Shown piece by piece: positions 1 to 8,819 of a DNA stretch of 64,000 nucleotides (positions are counted from its first letter, which is position 1; every line of letters begins with the position of its first letter). The position numbers and the translations under genes were made by a program. The notes beneath the pieces are model-generated. The model ran no database searches and was not told where the DNA came from. It worked only from the letters and a program-made list of their open reading frames with translations. Source of the DNA: Streptomyces sp. ITFR-16 (GTDB lineage: Bacteria; Actinomycetota; Actinomycetes; Streptomycetales; Streptomycetaceae). Location: contig NZ_CP134609.1 in the NCBI RefSeq assembly GCF_031844705.1, positions 6,510,001 to 6,574,000 on the forward strand. Reading direction: 5' to 3'.

Positions 1-941
1 CCCAGGGTGTAGCGGTAGTGGATGCCCTCCAGGATCACGGCGAGCTTGAACCAGGCGAACGCCGTGTACCAGGAGAGGGCGGAGGTGTCCCGGCCGGAGC
101 GGGCCGCGTAGCGCTCGATCAGCTCGGCGGGGGAGGGGTGGCCGGCCGCGCCGCTGGTGGTGGAGACCGGCGACTCCGGCAGGTTCAGGTCGGAGCTGTA
201 CATCACCAGCAGGCCGAGGTCGGTCAGCGGGTCGCCGAGCGTGGACATCTCCCAGTCCAGGACTGCCTTGATCTCGTCGTCGGCGCCGATCAGGACGTTG
301 TCCAGGCGGTAGTCGCCGTGCACGACGGTGGGCGCGGGGGAGACGGGCAGCTGCCGGCCGAGCGCCGCGTGCAGCTCGTCGACGCCGGCCAGCTCGCGGT
401 TGCGGGAGGCGTCCAGCTGCTTGCCCCAGCGGCGCAGCTGCCGGTCGAGGAAGCCCTCGGGCCGCCCGAAGTCGCCCAGCCCGACGGACCCGGGGTCCAC
501 GGCGTGCAGCTCCACCAGGGTGTCGACCAGGGCGAGCACCGCCGCGCGGGTGCGCTCAGGGCCGAGCGGGGCCAGCTGCTCCGCCGTGCGGTAGGGGGTG
601 CCCTCCACGTACTCCATGATGTAGAACGGCGCGCCGATCACCGACTCGTCCTCGCAGAGCAGCACCGGCTCGGGGACCGGGACCGCCGTCGGGTGCAGCG
701 CGCTGATCACCCGGTGTTCGCGCTTCATGTCGTGCGCGGTGGCCAGCACATGCCCGAGCGGCGGCCGGCGCACGACCCAGCGGCCGGTGCCGCCCGTGTC
801 CGTCACGACGTACGTCAGGTTCGAGCGGCCGCCCTCGATGACCCGGGCGTCGAGCGGTCCGCTCACCAGACCCGGCCGCTCACGGTCGAGATGTCCGCGC
901 AACCGGTCGAGATCGAGACCTGGCGGGTGGACTGGGCTCAT
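1..941 (-). CDS. Phosphotransferase (APH/choline-kinase-like, acyl-CoA-dehydrogenase-associated type), 3' end cut by window
   Basis: Reading leftward from an ATG at 941 behind a GGAGGT box, 313 codons stay open to the window edge. The N-terminal half has the nucleotide-binding lobe (SNLTYVV, WVVRRPP) and the catalytic loop is VHGDYRLDNVLI followed by AVLDWEMSTLGDPLTDLG, the Brenner and DFG-like motifs of the APH superfamily. Proteins of this subtype are commonly found with acyl-CoA dehydrogenases and are thought to phosphorylate small hydroxylated metabolites; the substrate is unknown. The C-terminal part (FAWFKLAVILEGI) is also typical of the subtype. Transcribed divergently from the glucarate dehydratase gene, with a palindromic operator-like site between them. 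Confidence 0.85.
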   Translation of the reverse strand, partial: MSPVHPPGLDLDRLRGHLDRERPGLVSGPLDARVIEGGRSNLTYVVTDTGGTGRWVVRRPPLGHVLATAHDMKREHRVISALHPTAVPVPEPVLLCEDESVIGAPFYIMEYVEGTPYRTAEQLAPLGPERTRAAVLALVDTLVELHAVDPGSVGLGDFGRPEGFLDRQLRRWGKQLDASRNRELAGVDELHAALGRQLPVSPAPTVVHGDYRLDNVLIGADDEIKAVLDWEMSTLGDPLTDLGLLVMYSSDLNLPESPVSTTSGAAGHPSPAELIERYAARSGRDTSALSWYTAFAWFKLAVILEGIHYRYTL

Positions 942-980
942 CGTGCGCACCTCCGGGATAGAAAACAGTCGGTGTTCATG

Positions 981-998
981 ATGCCGACCAGTCGGTAT
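981..998. promoter_or_regulatory. TetR-type operator-like palindrome
   Basis: ATGCCGACCAGTCGGTAT: CCGAC and GTCGG arms are perfect inverted repeats around a 2-bp centre, with AT at both outer ends (14 of 18 positions symmetric). It lies 40 bp upstream of the phosphotransferase start and 95 bp upstream of gudD. The form matches TetR-family operators near acyl-CoA metabolism genes; which regulator binds is not visible here. Confidence 0.5.
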
Positions 999-1080
999 GT
1001 CGTCCAGTGAACGCGGGAACCGGATGCGAGGACTCCGGTCCGACTGCCGCCGGACTCTGGTGCTCAGTCGTATCCCTGAA

Positions 1081-1086
1081 TACAGT
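1081..1086 (+). promoter_or_regulatory. -10 box of a probable leaderless promoter for gudD
   Basis: TACAGT ends 6 nt before the ATG at 1093 and no Shine-Dalgarno is present, so transcription would begin at or next to the start codon. The box sits in a direct repeat of TGAATACAG (1077-1085 and 1094-1102), which may be a regulator site across the transcription start. Confidence 0.5.
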
Positions 1087-1092
1087 TCACGT

Positions 1093-2397
1093 ATGAATAC
1101 AGCTCGCATGGACACGGCGCTGGTGGTCGACGAGGTCCGGCTGACCCCGATCCTCATCGCGGACCCGCCGCTCCTCAACACCCAGGGCGTCCACCAGCCG
1201 TACACCCCGCGGCTCATCGTCGAGGTCGTCACCCGGGGCGGGGTGACCGGCGTCGGCGAGACCTATGGCGACGGCAAGTACCTCGAACTCGCCGCCCCGC
1301 TCGCCGAGGCACTGCCCGGACGGCCGGTCAGCGATGTGAACGGCCTCTTCGCCCTCGCCGATGAGGTGTGCGGAGATTCACGCGCGGCCGACGAGCGCGT
1401 CGACGCGGGCGGGCTGCGCGGCGTCCAGACCGCCGACAAGCTGCGGCTCTCGGTCGTCTCCGGCTTCGAGGTGGCCTGCCTGGACGCGCTGGGCAAGTCC
1501 GTCGGCCTGCCCGTGCACGCGCTGCTCGGCGGCAAGGTCCGCGACAGCGCCGAGTACAGCGCGTACCTCTTCTACCGCTGGGCCGGACACCCGGAGGGCG
1601 GCGAGCGGGACGACTGGGGCGCGGCCCTCGACCCGGCCGGCGTCGTCGCCCAGGCCCGCCGCTTCGCCCGCGCGTACGGCTTCTCCTCCTTCAAGCTGAA
1701 GGGCGGCGTCTTCCCGCCCGACGAGGAGATCGCCGCCGTCCGCGCACTGGCCGAGGCGTTCCCCGGGCAGCCGCTGCGCCTGGACCCCAACGGCGCCTGG
1801 TCCGTCGGGACCTCGCTGTACGTCGCCGAGCAGCTCAAGGACGTCCTCGAATACCTGGAGGACCCGGCGAGCGGCACGGAGGCGATGGCCGCCGTCGCGG
1901 CCGGCACCGACGTCCCGCTCGCCACCAACATGTGCGTCACCACCCTCGCCGAGGTCCCCGAGGCCTTCGCCCGGGACGCGGTGCAGGTCGTCCTGTCCGA
2001 CCACCACTACTGGGGCGGGCTGCACCGCACCCGTGAACTCGCCGGGATCTGCCGTACCTACGGCGTCGGGCTCTCCATGCACTCCAACACCCACCTCGGC
2101 ATCAGCCTCGCCGCCATGACGCACGTCGCGGCCACCGTCCCCAACCTCGACTACGCCTGCGACAGCCACTACCCCTGGCAGACCGAGGACGTCATCACCA
2201 CCCGCCATGTCTTCGAGGACGGCCGCCTCACCGTCTCCGACGCCCCCGGCCTCGGCGTCGACCTCGACCGCGACCGGCTGGCCGCGCTGCACCGCCGCTG
2301 GCTCGACGACGACGGCACGATGCGCGAGCGCGACGACGCCGCCGCGATGCGCAAGGCCGAGCCGGACTGGGCCACACCCACGATCCCGCGCTGGTGA
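1093..2397 (+). CDS. gudD: Glucarate dehydratase (enolase superfamily)
   Basis: 434 aa. Dehydrates D-glucarate (and usually L-idarate) to 5-keto-4-deoxy-D-glucarate in the cytosol, feeding sugar-acid catabolism. The N-terminal capping domain has the family's DPPLLNTQGVHQPYTPRL; the barrel carries the KxK base motif (SSFKLKGG), metal ligands in LDPNGAW, YLEDPASG and ATNMC, and the opposite-face histidine in SMHSNTHLGIS, preceded by SDHHYWGG. These together are specific for glucarate dehydratase. The ATG at 1093 is chosen because a TANNNT box ends 6 nt before it; an ATG five codons later and longer upstream forms are possible. No other glucarate-pathway gene is adjacent. Confidence 0.9.
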   Translation: MNTARMDTALVVDEVRLTPILIADPPLLNTQGVHQPYTPRLIVEVVTRGGVTGVGETYGDGKYLELAAPLAEALPGRPVSDVNGLFALADEVCGDSRAADERVDAGGLRGVQTADKLRLSVVSGFEVACLDALGKSVGLPVHALLGGKVRDSAEYSAYLFYRWAGHPEGGERDDWGAALDPAGVVAQARRFARAYGFSSFKLKGGVFPPDEEIAAVRALAEAFPGQPLRLDPNGAWSVGTSLYVAEQLKDVLEYLEDPASGTEAMAAVAAGTDVPLATNMCVTTLAEVPEAFARDAVQVVLSDHHYWGGLHRTRELAGICRTYGVGLSMHSNTHLGISLAAMTHVAATVPNLDYACDSHYPWQTEDVITTRHVFEDGRLTVSDAPGLGVDLDRDRLAALHRRWLDDDGTMRERDDAAAMRKAEPDWATPTIPRW

Positions 2398-2459
2398 GAG
2401 CCGGTCCGCCGCCGCCCGTCTGAGTTGCGGGCACCCCGGCCCGCCGGGAGGGTCGGAGC

Positions 2460-3404
2460 ATGAAGGCGATCAGCTACAGCAGCTACGGCGGGGCCGACGT
2501 CCTGGAGTACGGCGAGCGGCCCGACCCCAAGGTCGGGCCCGACACCGTCCTGGTGAAGGTGCGGGCCGCCGCGGTGAACCCGGTCGACCGGCAGGCCAGG
2601 GAGGGCAACCTCGACGCCGTCCTGGACACGGTCTTCCCGGTGATCCCCGGCTGGGACGTGTCCGGGGTCGTCGTCCAGCCCGGCATCGCCGTCGACGAGT
2701 TCGCGGTCGGCGACGAGGTCATCGGATACGTGCGCGAGGACTTCCTGAGCCGCGGCACCTTCGCCGAGTACGTGGCCGCGCCGGTGCGCACCCTCGCGCG
2801 CAAGCCGCTGAGCCTGAGTTTCGAGGAGGCCGCCGGCCTGCCGCTGGCCGGCCTCACCGCCTACCAGGTGCTCCACCGCTCGCTGCGCATCCGCGACGGC
2901 GACACCGTCCTCGTCCACGCGGCGGCGGGCGGCGTCGGCTCGTTCGCCGTGCAGATCGCCCGGCACGCCGGCTGCCGGGTCATCGGCACCGCGAGCGAAC
3001 GCAACCACGACCATCTGCGGCAGCTCGGCGCGGAGCCCGTCGCCTACGGAGACGGACTGGCGGACCGGCTGCGGGAACTGGCCCCCGACGGCATCGACGC
3101 CGCCTTCGACACCGTGGGCGGTGAGGCGCTGCGGGTCTCCGCCGAGACGCTCGCACCGGACGGGCGCCTGGCGTCGATCGTGGACAACGAGGTGTTCTCG
3201 TACGGCGGCACCTACGCCTTCGTGCGGCCCGACGCCAAGGACCTGGCGCATCTGGCGGAGCTGGCCGAGCGGGGCATCGTCACCGTCCATGTGGACCGGG
3301 TCTTCCCGCTGGCCGAGACGGCGCAGGCGCACCGGCTCAACGCGGAGGGCCGCACCCGGGGCAAGATCGTCGTCACCGTGGACTGGGACGCGCCGCAGGA
3401 CTGA
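2460..3404 (+). CDS. Zinc-independent NAD(P)H:quinone oxidoreductase, MDR superfamily
   Basis: 314 aa with a GGGAGG ribosome site. The GroES-like N-terminal domain (KVRAAAVNPVDRQAREG) is followed by a Rossmann domain with HAAAGGVGSFAVQIARHAG, the nucleotide-binding loop of quinone reductase-type MDR proteins. The zinc-binding cysteines of alcohol dehydrogenases are missing, so a zinc-free NADPH-dependent quinone or enone reductase is expected. It follows gudD by 62 bp on the same strand and may be co-transcribed, but nothing links it to glucarate breakdown. Confidence 0.85.
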   Translation: MKAISYSSYGGADVLEYGERPDPKVGPDTVLVKVRAAAVNPVDRQAREGNLDAVLDTVFPVIPGWDVSGVVVQPGIAVDEFAVGDEVIGYVREDFLSRGTFAEYVAAPVRTLARKPLSLSFEEAAGLPLAGLTAYQVLHRSLRIRDGDTVLVHAAAGGVGSFAVQIARHAGCRVIGTASERNHDHLRQLGAEPVAYGDGLADRLRELAPDGIDAAFDTVGGEALRVSAETLAPDGRLASIVDNEVFSYGGTYAFVRPDAKDLAHLAELAERGIVTVHVDRVFPLAETAQAHRLNAEGRTRGKIVVTVDWDAPQD

Positions 3405-3427
3405 GCCGGCCGGGGCGCGCCGGGCGC

Positions 3428-3739
3428 TCAGAACAGCATGGCCGCCGCGAACGCGGCCAGCGCCACCGTGCACGCCGCCGCCGCCAGCGCCGCGCGGGCG
3501 CCGAGCGGGCGCGGGTGCGAGGCGCCCATGCCCTGCACCCGACGGTTCGCCACCGCCAGGAACCCCAGCCAGGCCAGCACGCTCAGGGACAGGGCGACCA
3601 CCCCGGCCGGGGTGACGCCGTCGTGCAGCGTCTGCTTGCCCGCCAGCAGCGCCACCACCGTGCAGGACAGCGTCGTACGCCGCCAGGCGAGCCGGGTCCG
3701 CTCGGGCTGCAGACCGGGGTCGCGCTCCCCGCCGCTCAC
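3428..3739 (-). CDS. DUF202 small membrane protein (downstream member of pair)
   Basis: 103 aa from a GTG whose G begins the GTGA overlap with the stop of the upstream gene, so translation is probably coupled. Contains the DUF202 opening GLQPERTRLAWRRT followed by three hydrophobic segments ending in a short AAMLF tail. Function of the family is unknown. A longer in-frame reading exists upstream, but it lies inside the neighbouring gene and is low-complexity, so the coupled GTG is preferred. Confidence 0.8.
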   Translation of the reverse strand: MSGGERDPGLQPERTRLAWRRTTLSCTVVALLAGKQTLHDGVTPAGVVALSLSVLAWLGFLAVANRRVQGMGASHPRPLGARAALAAAACTVALAAFAAAMLF

Positions 3740-4131
3740 CGGCCCTCCCAGCCGAAGAGGACCACCACCACCATCGCCACGGCCACCACCGCGACCGCGA
3801 GACCCAGCAGCGTCGGGAAGCGGGAGACCGGCAGGTCCTCGCCGCGCCGCATCGCCCGCTCGCACCGCACCCAGTGGTTCACGGCCCGCAGCGCGCACAG
3901 CACACCGGCCGCCAGCAGGGCGAGCGCCAGGCCCGCGCGCACGCCCCAGGACAGCTCCGGCAGGAACTGGTCGACGGCGAAACCGCCGCCGATCAGGGCC
4001 AGCGCCGTCCGGATCCAGGCGAGGAAGGTCCGCTCGTTGGCGAGCGAGAAGCGGTAGTCAGGGGTGTCGCCCTCCTCACGGATCCGCTGCGGCGCGAACC
4101 ACAGACGCAGGCTCTGCACGAATTCGTTCAC
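3736..4131 (-). CDS. YidH-type DUF202 inner-membrane protein
   Basis: 131 aa. Shows the DUF202 signature YRFSLANERTFLAWIRTALALIGGG, then further hydrophobic segments to a short C-terminus, as in E. coli YidH. Biochemical role is unknown. The start is GTG at 4131; there is no Shine-Dalgarno, but TATGGT lies 6 nt upstream on this strand (4138-4143), suggesting a leaderless message. Its TGA overlaps the GTG of the second DUF202 gene, so the two products may form a heteromer; that is inference. Confidence 0.85.
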   Translation of the reverse strand: MNEFVQSLRLWFAPQRIREEGDTPDYRFSLANERTFLAWIRTALALIGGGFAVDQFLPELSWGVRAGLALALLAAGVLCALRAVNHWVRCERAMRRGEDLPVSRFPTLLGLAVAVVAVAMVVVVLFGWEGR

Positions 4132-4174
4132 GCACGGACCATATCGGCCGCTTTGTTGCCCATGGGTGACCGGT

Positions 4175-4690
4175 TCAGCCCGTCGTTTCGCGGAACGCCC
4201 GCAGCCGCCGGTAGGCGTCGAGCCCGTCCGGCACCCACAGCCAGTCGTCGAGCCGCCGCTCCAGCTCCGCGTCCGTCACAAAGGTGTGCCAGGCGACCTC
4301 CTCCACCTGCGGCCGCACCGGCAGCTCGCAGCGGACCCGGTGAACGGACGACCACCAGGTGTGCCCGCCGCCCTCGTAGAGGAACTTGAACAGCGGCTCC
4401 GGGCGCGGCAGCCCCGACACGCCCAGCTCCTCCTCGGCCTCCCGCAGCGCCGCCTCCTCATAGCTCTCACCGGCGCCGACCACCCCGCCGACGAACATGT
4501 CGTAGTGGGACGGGAAGACCAGCTTGGTCGCGGTCCTGCGGTGCACGAAGATCCGCCCCTCGGCGTCCCGGGCCTCGATGAAGACGCAGCGGTGGCGCAG
4601 GCCCCGCTCGGTCGCCTCGCCGCGCGGCGCCTGCCCGACGACCACGTCGTTCTCGTCGACGATGTCCAGGATCTCGTCAGAAGGTGTCAT
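4175..4690 (-). CDS. NUDIX hydrolase (YfcD/isopentenyl-diphosphate-isomerase-like)
   Basis: 171 aa. The Nudix box is complete: GGVVGAGESYEEAALREAEEELGV, matching GX5EX7REUXEEXGU. The N-terminus (DEILDIVDENDVVVGQAPRGE) and HRCVFIEA place it with the IPP isomerase-like/YfcD Nudix branch, but the substrate cannot be told from sequence. ATG at 4690 is used; an in-frame ATG five codons earlier exists. It sits between a DMT transporter gene (51 bp upstream) and the DUF202 pair (43 bp downstream), all on the minus strand. Confidence 0.85.
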   Translation of the reverse strand: MTPSDEILDIVDENDVVVGQAPRGEATERGLRHRCVFIEARDAEGRIFVHRRTATKLVFPSHYDMFVGGVVGAGESYEEAALREAEEELGVSGLPRPEPLFKFLYEGGGHTWWSSVHRVRCELPVRPQVEEVAWHTFVTDAELERRLDDWLWVPDGLDAYRRLRAFRETTG

Positions 4691-4741
4691 CCCCCCATCC
4701 AACACCGCACCGCCGACACCGCTCCGGCGGGCGCCCGCCCC

Positions 4742-5635
4742 TCAGCGCGGCTGGAGGCTCGACGTGGGGCGGCCGCCCCTCGGCCCCTCCGGCATCGCCG
4801 GATGCAGCCCCAGCAGGACGATCCCGCCGACGATCGCCGCGAGCCCGGCGGCCTGCCAGGCCAGCGCGCCCGTGTCGGTGCGCACCTGGTCGCCCATGAA
4901 GCCGATGCCGCAGGCGATCCCGGCCAGCGGCTGGGCCGCCGTCAGCGCGGGCAGCGACATCCGCAGCGGGCCGGCCTCGAAGGCGCTCTGCACCAGGATC
5001 AGACCCGTCACCCCGAGCACGATCACCGCGTACGGCTGCCAGCTCGTCACCAGCGTCGCCCAGCCGCCGTCCGACAGCCGCTGCCCGCTGACCCGGGTCA
5101 GCGCGTCCTGGAGTCCGTACAGCAGCCCCGCCGCCACGCCGAGCAGCGCCGGCGCCACCCCCGACCGCGAGTGCTTGGCGAACGCCGTCAGCAGCAGGGC
5201 CAGGCCCGCCACCACCCCGATCACCAGCCAGTGCCGCAGCGGGCTCGACACCGCCCGGCCGCCCTGCGGCTCGCCCGCCACCAGGAAGGCGGAGACCCCG
5301 CCGGCCAGCAGCCACAGCCCCGCCCAGCCCTGCCGCCCCAGCCGCTGGCCGGTGCGGTGGCGGGACAGGGCCATCGCGAACAGCAGATTGGTCGCCAGGA
5401 GCGGTTCGACGAGGGAGACCTCACCCTTGCCCAGGGCCAGCGCGCCCAGGATCATGCCGCAGACCATCAGGCCGATCCCGGCCAGCCAGCTGCGTACCTT
5501 CATCAGATCCAGCAGCAGCCGGGGCGAGAGATAGTCGCTCTTCGGCGCGTGGCTGGCGGCGGCCTGCTGGAGCACGAAGCCGAAGCCCAGGCAGCACGCG
5601 GCAGCCACGGCGAGCACGAGGACCAGCACCGACAC
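4742..5635 (-). CDS. DMT-superfamily (EamA-like) transporter
   Basis: About 297 aa and roughly nine to ten hydrophobic segments in two halves, beginning VSVLVLVLAVAAACCLGFGFVLQ and including GKGEVSLVEPLLATNLLFAMALS, typical of actinobacterial DMT permeases. Substrate unknown. The start is uncertain: GTG at 5635 just before the first membrane segment gives a normal length, GTG at 5650 is close, and an in-frame ATG at 5806 would add a hydrophilic extension that overlaps the divergent gene's start. Confidence 0.75.
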   Translation of the reverse strand: MSVLVLVLAVAAACCLGFGFVLQQAAASHAPKSDYLSPRLLLDLMKVRSWLAGIGLMVCGMILGALALGKGEVSLVEPLLATNLLFAMALSRHRTGQRLGRQGWAGLWLLAGGVSAFLVAGEPQGGRAVSSPLRHWLVIGVVAGLALLLTAFAKHSRSGVAPALLGVAAGLLYGLQDALTRVSGQRLSDGGWATLVTSWQPYAVIVLGVTGLILVQSAFEAGPLRMSLPALTAAQPLAGIACGIGFMGDQVRTDTGALAWQAAGLAAIVGGIVLLGLHPAMPEGPRGGRPTSSLQPR

Positions 5636-5730
5636 GCTTGTCCACCCCACGTCAGGCCGGAAGAGGGTGATGAACTCCGACGATAGCGCCTCGCCCGCGC
5701 GGTTCGGGGACAGCGCGGCCGACCGGGCGG

Positions 5731-5760
5731 TTGACGCCGGGGCGGGCCCGTACCGAAGAT
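5731..5760 (+). promoter_or_regulatory. Possible sigma-70-type promoter of the FAD dehydrogenase gene
   Basis: TTGACG (5731-5736) and GAAGAT (5755-5760) are separated by 18 bp, about 45 bp before the ATG at 5805. The -35 box is good and the -10 only fair. Confidence 0.3.
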
Positions 5761-5804
5761 CTGACGCACCAGTAACTTCGCGAGCCCCGACAAGGATGGA
5801 ACCC

Positions 5805-7460
5805 ATGGCTTACGACGCTGATGTGATCGTGATCGGGGCGGGACTCGCGGGGCTCGTCGCCACCGCGGAGCTGGTCGACGCGGGCCGCTCGGTCATCCTG
5901 CTCGACCAGGAGCCCGAGCAGTCGCTCGGCGGCCAGGCGCACTGGTCCTTCGGCGGCCTCTTCCTCGTCGACTCGCCCGAGCAGCGCCGGATGCGGATCA
6001 AGGACAGCCATGAGCTGGCCCTCCAGGACTGGCTGGGCACGGCCGGCTTCGACCGCGAGGAGGACCACTGGCCGCGCAAGTGGGCCGAGGCGTACGTCGA
6101 CTTCGCCGCCGGGGAGAAGCGCTCCTGGCTGCATGCCCAGGGTCTGCGGCTGTTCCCCGTCGTCGGCTGGGCGGAGCGCGGCGGCTACGACGCCAACGGC
6201 CACGGCAACTCCGTCCCCCGCTTCCACATCACCTGGGGCACCGGGCCCGGCGTCGTCGCCCCCTTCGAGCGCCGGGTGCGCGAGGGCGTCGCCAAGGGGC
6301 TCGTCACCTTCCGCTTCCGCCACCGGGTCACCGGCCTCGGCCGCACCGGCGGCACGGTCGACACGGTCACCGGCGAGATCCTGGAGCCGAGCGCCGCCCC
6401 GCGCGGCACGGCCAGCGGCCGGGAGACCGCCGGCACCTTCGAGCTCAGGGCCCAGGCGGTGATCGTCACCTCCGGCGGCATCGGCGGCAACCACGACCTC
6501 GTACGCAAGCAGTGGCCCGAGCGGCTCGGCACCCCGCCCGACAAGATGCTCTCCGGCGTCCCCGCCCACGTCGACGGGCTGATGCTCGGCATCACCGAGG
6601 ACGCGGGCGCCCACCACATCAACCGCGACCGGATGTGGCACTACACCGAGGGCATCGAGAACTGGAACCCGATCTGGGCCAAACACGGCATCCGCATCCT
6701 GCCCGGCCCGTCCTCCCTCTGGCTGGACGCCCGGGGCAAGCGGCTGCCCGTCCCGCTCTTCCCCGGCTTCGACACGCTCGGCACCCTCGAACACATCATG
6801 CGCAGCGGACACGGCTACACCTGGTTCGTCCTGGACCAGAAGATCATCGGCAAGGAGTTCGCCCTCTCCGGCTCCGAGCAGAACCCCGATCTGACCGGCA
6901 AGTCCGTCCGTGACGTGATCGGCCGGGCGCGCGCGGACGTGCCGGGGCCGGTGAAGGCGTTCATGGACAACGGCGTGGACTTCGTCGTCGAGAAGGACCT
7001 CGGCGCCCTGGTCCGGGGCATGAACGCGCTCACCGGCGAGGCGCTCATCGACGAGGACGACCTGCGGCGCGAGATCACCGCCCGCGACCGGGAGATCGCC
7101 AACCCCTTCACCAAGGACCTCCAGATCACCGCGATCCGGGGCGCCCGCACCTACCTCGGCGACAAGCTGATCCGTACGGCGGCGCCCCACCGCATCCTCG
7201 ACCCCAAGGCCGGGCCGCTGATCGCCGTCCGGCTCAACATCCTGACCCGCAAGTCGCTCGGCGGACTGGAGACGGACCTGTCCTCCCGCGTCCTGACCGC
7301 CGACGGCACCCCGCTGGCCGGGGTGTACGCGGCCGGCGAGGCGGCCGGGTTCGGCGGCGGCGGGGTGCACGGCTACCGCTCCCTGGAGGGGACCTTCCTC
7401 GGCGGCTGCATCTTCTCCGGCCGGGCGGCGGGCCGCGCGGCCGGGCAGGCGGTCGGCTAG
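5805..7460 (+). CDS. FAD-binding dehydrogenase (3-ketosteroid-dehydrogenase/fumarate-reductase-like flavoprotein)
   Basis: 551 aa. The N-terminus DADVIVIGAGLAGLVATAELVDAG is the dinucleotide-binding GxGxxG fold, and the C-terminus GVYAAGEAAGFGGGGVHGYRSLEGTFLGG is the flavin-binding closure of this family. The middle contains the family's WHYTEGIENWNP and PSSLWLDARGKRLP segments. Members are annotated as FAD-binding dehydrogenases; the substrate is not established and there are no steroid-catabolism neighbours. ATG 5805 is chosen because AAGGA sits at suitable spacing; an ATG three codons earlier is possible. Confidence 0.85.
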   Translation: MAYDADVIVIGAGLAGLVATAELVDAGRSVILLDQEPEQSLGGQAHWSFGGLFLVDSPEQRRMRIKDSHELALQDWLGTAGFDREEDHWPRKWAEAYVDFAAGEKRSWLHAQGLRLFPVVGWAERGGYDANGHGNSVPRFHITWGTGPGVVAPFERRVREGVAKGLVTFRFRHRVTGLGRTGGTVDTVTGEILEPSAAPRGTASGRETAGTFELRAQAVIVTSGGIGGNHDLVRKQWPERLGTPPDKMLSGVPAHVDGLMLGITEDAGAHHINRDRMWHYTEGIENWNPIWAKHGIRILPGPSSLWLDARGKRLPVPLFPGFDTLGTLEHIMRSGHGYTWFVLDQKIIGKEFALSGSEQNPDLTGKSVRDVIGRARADVPGPVKAFMDNGVDFVVEKDLGALVRGMNALTGEALIDEDDLRREITARDREIANPFTKDLQITAIRGARTYLGDKLIRTAAPHRILDPKAGPLIAVRLNILTRKSLGGLETDLSSRVLTADGTPLAGVYAAGEAAGFGGGGVHGYRSLEGTFLGGCIFSGRAAGRAAGQAVG

Positions 7461-7563
7461 CCACCCCTCTCCCGGGGCATCAGGCCCACGCTTCGCGCGT
7501 CCGTCCGGTGGGGTTCGGGGCGCGGAGCCGTGGCGGGGCGCCGGATGCGGGCATGGGAAGGAC

Positions 7564-8796
7564 ATGCCAGGAGTAGCCGACCCCGTGATCAAGCTCGTCC
7601 GGCGCACCACCGAACCCGTCGCGGCGCAGACCCTGCGCTCCACGGGCGCGGCGGTGATCGCCTACGCCGTGGCGACCGCGACGCTGTCCCAGCCCGCGCC
7701 CCTGACCGCACCGCTCACCGCGCTGCTCGTCGTCCAGGTCACCCTGTACGCCACCCTCACCACCGGCATCCGCCGGGTGAACTCCGTGATCGTCGGGGTG
7801 CTCATCGCCAGCGGGTTCAGCTCCCTGGTGGGGCTTTCCTGGTGGAGCCTCGGGCTGACCATCTTCACCTCGCTGATCATCGGCCGGCTGGTCCGGGTCA
7901 ACGAGTTCGTCCCCGAGGTGGCGATCAGCGCCATGCTGGTGCTCGGCGTCGCCCAGGTCGCCGACACCGCCTGGGAGCGCGTCTTCGAGACCCTGATCGG
8001 CGCGGGGGTGGGGCTGCTGTTCAACCTGCTGTTCGCCCCGCCCGTGTGGGTGCAGACCGCAGGGGCCTCGATCGACGGACTGGCCCGCGAGATGGGCGAC
8101 ATGTTCCGCGACCTCGGGGGCGACCTGGGCGGCCGGGTCAGCGTCGAGACGGCCGGCGAGCGGCTGCACCGGGCCCGCCGCATCGACCACGACATCGTGG
8201 CGGTCGACGCCTCGCTGCGCCAGGCCGAGGAGAGCCTGATGCTCAACCCGCGCGTACGGCAGGGGCTGCTCTACCGCGTCGTGCTGCGCACCGGCCTGGA
8301 CACCCTGGAGATCTGCGCCGTCGTGCTGCGGGTGCTCGCCAGGACGCTGACCGACCTGGCCAAGGACCGCGTCGACGAACCGCTCTTCCCGGCCGACGTG
8401 GCCGCCGGGCTCACCGAGCTGTTCGGCCGGATGGCGGGCGCCGTCGAAAGCTTCTCGCTGCTGATCACCACCCCGGTCGCCGCCAGCGCGGAAGGCGCCG
8501 AGACCCGGCTCGCCGAGGCGCTCGCCACCAGCCGGGAGACCCGCGACCGGGTCGCGGACATGCTCCTCGCGGCGGTCCAGGAACACCCCAGGAAGTGGCA
8601 GCTGCACGGGGCGCTGCTCGCGGAGGTGGACCGCATCCTGGACGAGCTGGACATCGAGAAGCGCACGGAGCGCCTCGGCAAGGAACTCGACCGCCGCTCC
8701 GGCGAACTGCACGAACGCCACCCCCGCCTGATGATGTTCCGGCGGCGCCTGGGCCTGATCAAGGGTGCGGACCGGGAGGACGACGAGGCGGTCTGA
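7564..8796 (+). CDS. Aromatic acid exporter family (FUSC/ArAE-like) membrane protein
   Basis: 410 aa. The first ~160 residues hold several hydrophobic helices (LTALLVVQVTLYATLTTG, VAISAMLVLGVAQVAD, LIGAGVGLLFNLLFAPP); the remainder is a long charged helical cytoplasmic domain with REMGDMFRDLGG and a probable coiled coil near residues 350-400 (LLAEVDRILDELDIEKRTERLGKELDRR). This is the layout of actinobacterial aromatic-acid exporter family proteins. Substrate is not evident. A GGAAGG box lies close to the ATG. Confidence 0.75.
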   Translation: MPGVADPVIKLVRRTTEPVAAQTLRSTGAAVIAYAVATATLSQPAPLTAPLTALLVVQVTLYATLTTGIRRVNSVIVGVLIASGFSSLVGLSWWSLGLTIFTSLIIGRLVRVNEFVPEVAISAMLVLGVAQVADTAWERVFETLIGAGVGLLFNLLFAPPVWVQTAGASIDGLAREMGDMFRDLGGDLGGRVSVETAGERLHRARRIDHDIVAVDASLRQAEESLMLNPRVRQGLLYRVVLRTGLDTLEICAVVLRVLARTLTDLAKDRVDEPLFPADVAAGLTELFGRMAGAVESFSLLITTPVAASAEGAETRLAEALATSRETRDRVADMLLAAVQEHPRKWQLHGALLAEVDRILDELDIEKRTERLGKELDRRSGELHERHPRLMMFRRRLGLIKGADREDDEAV

Positions 8797-8819
8797 GCGG
8801 CCGCGGGCGGCCCGGCAGG

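Noticed and set aside
5652..7643. A 663-codon minus-strand open frame opposite the FAD dehydrogenase
   Set aside because: No domain, mirror of a well-supported flavoprotein gene.
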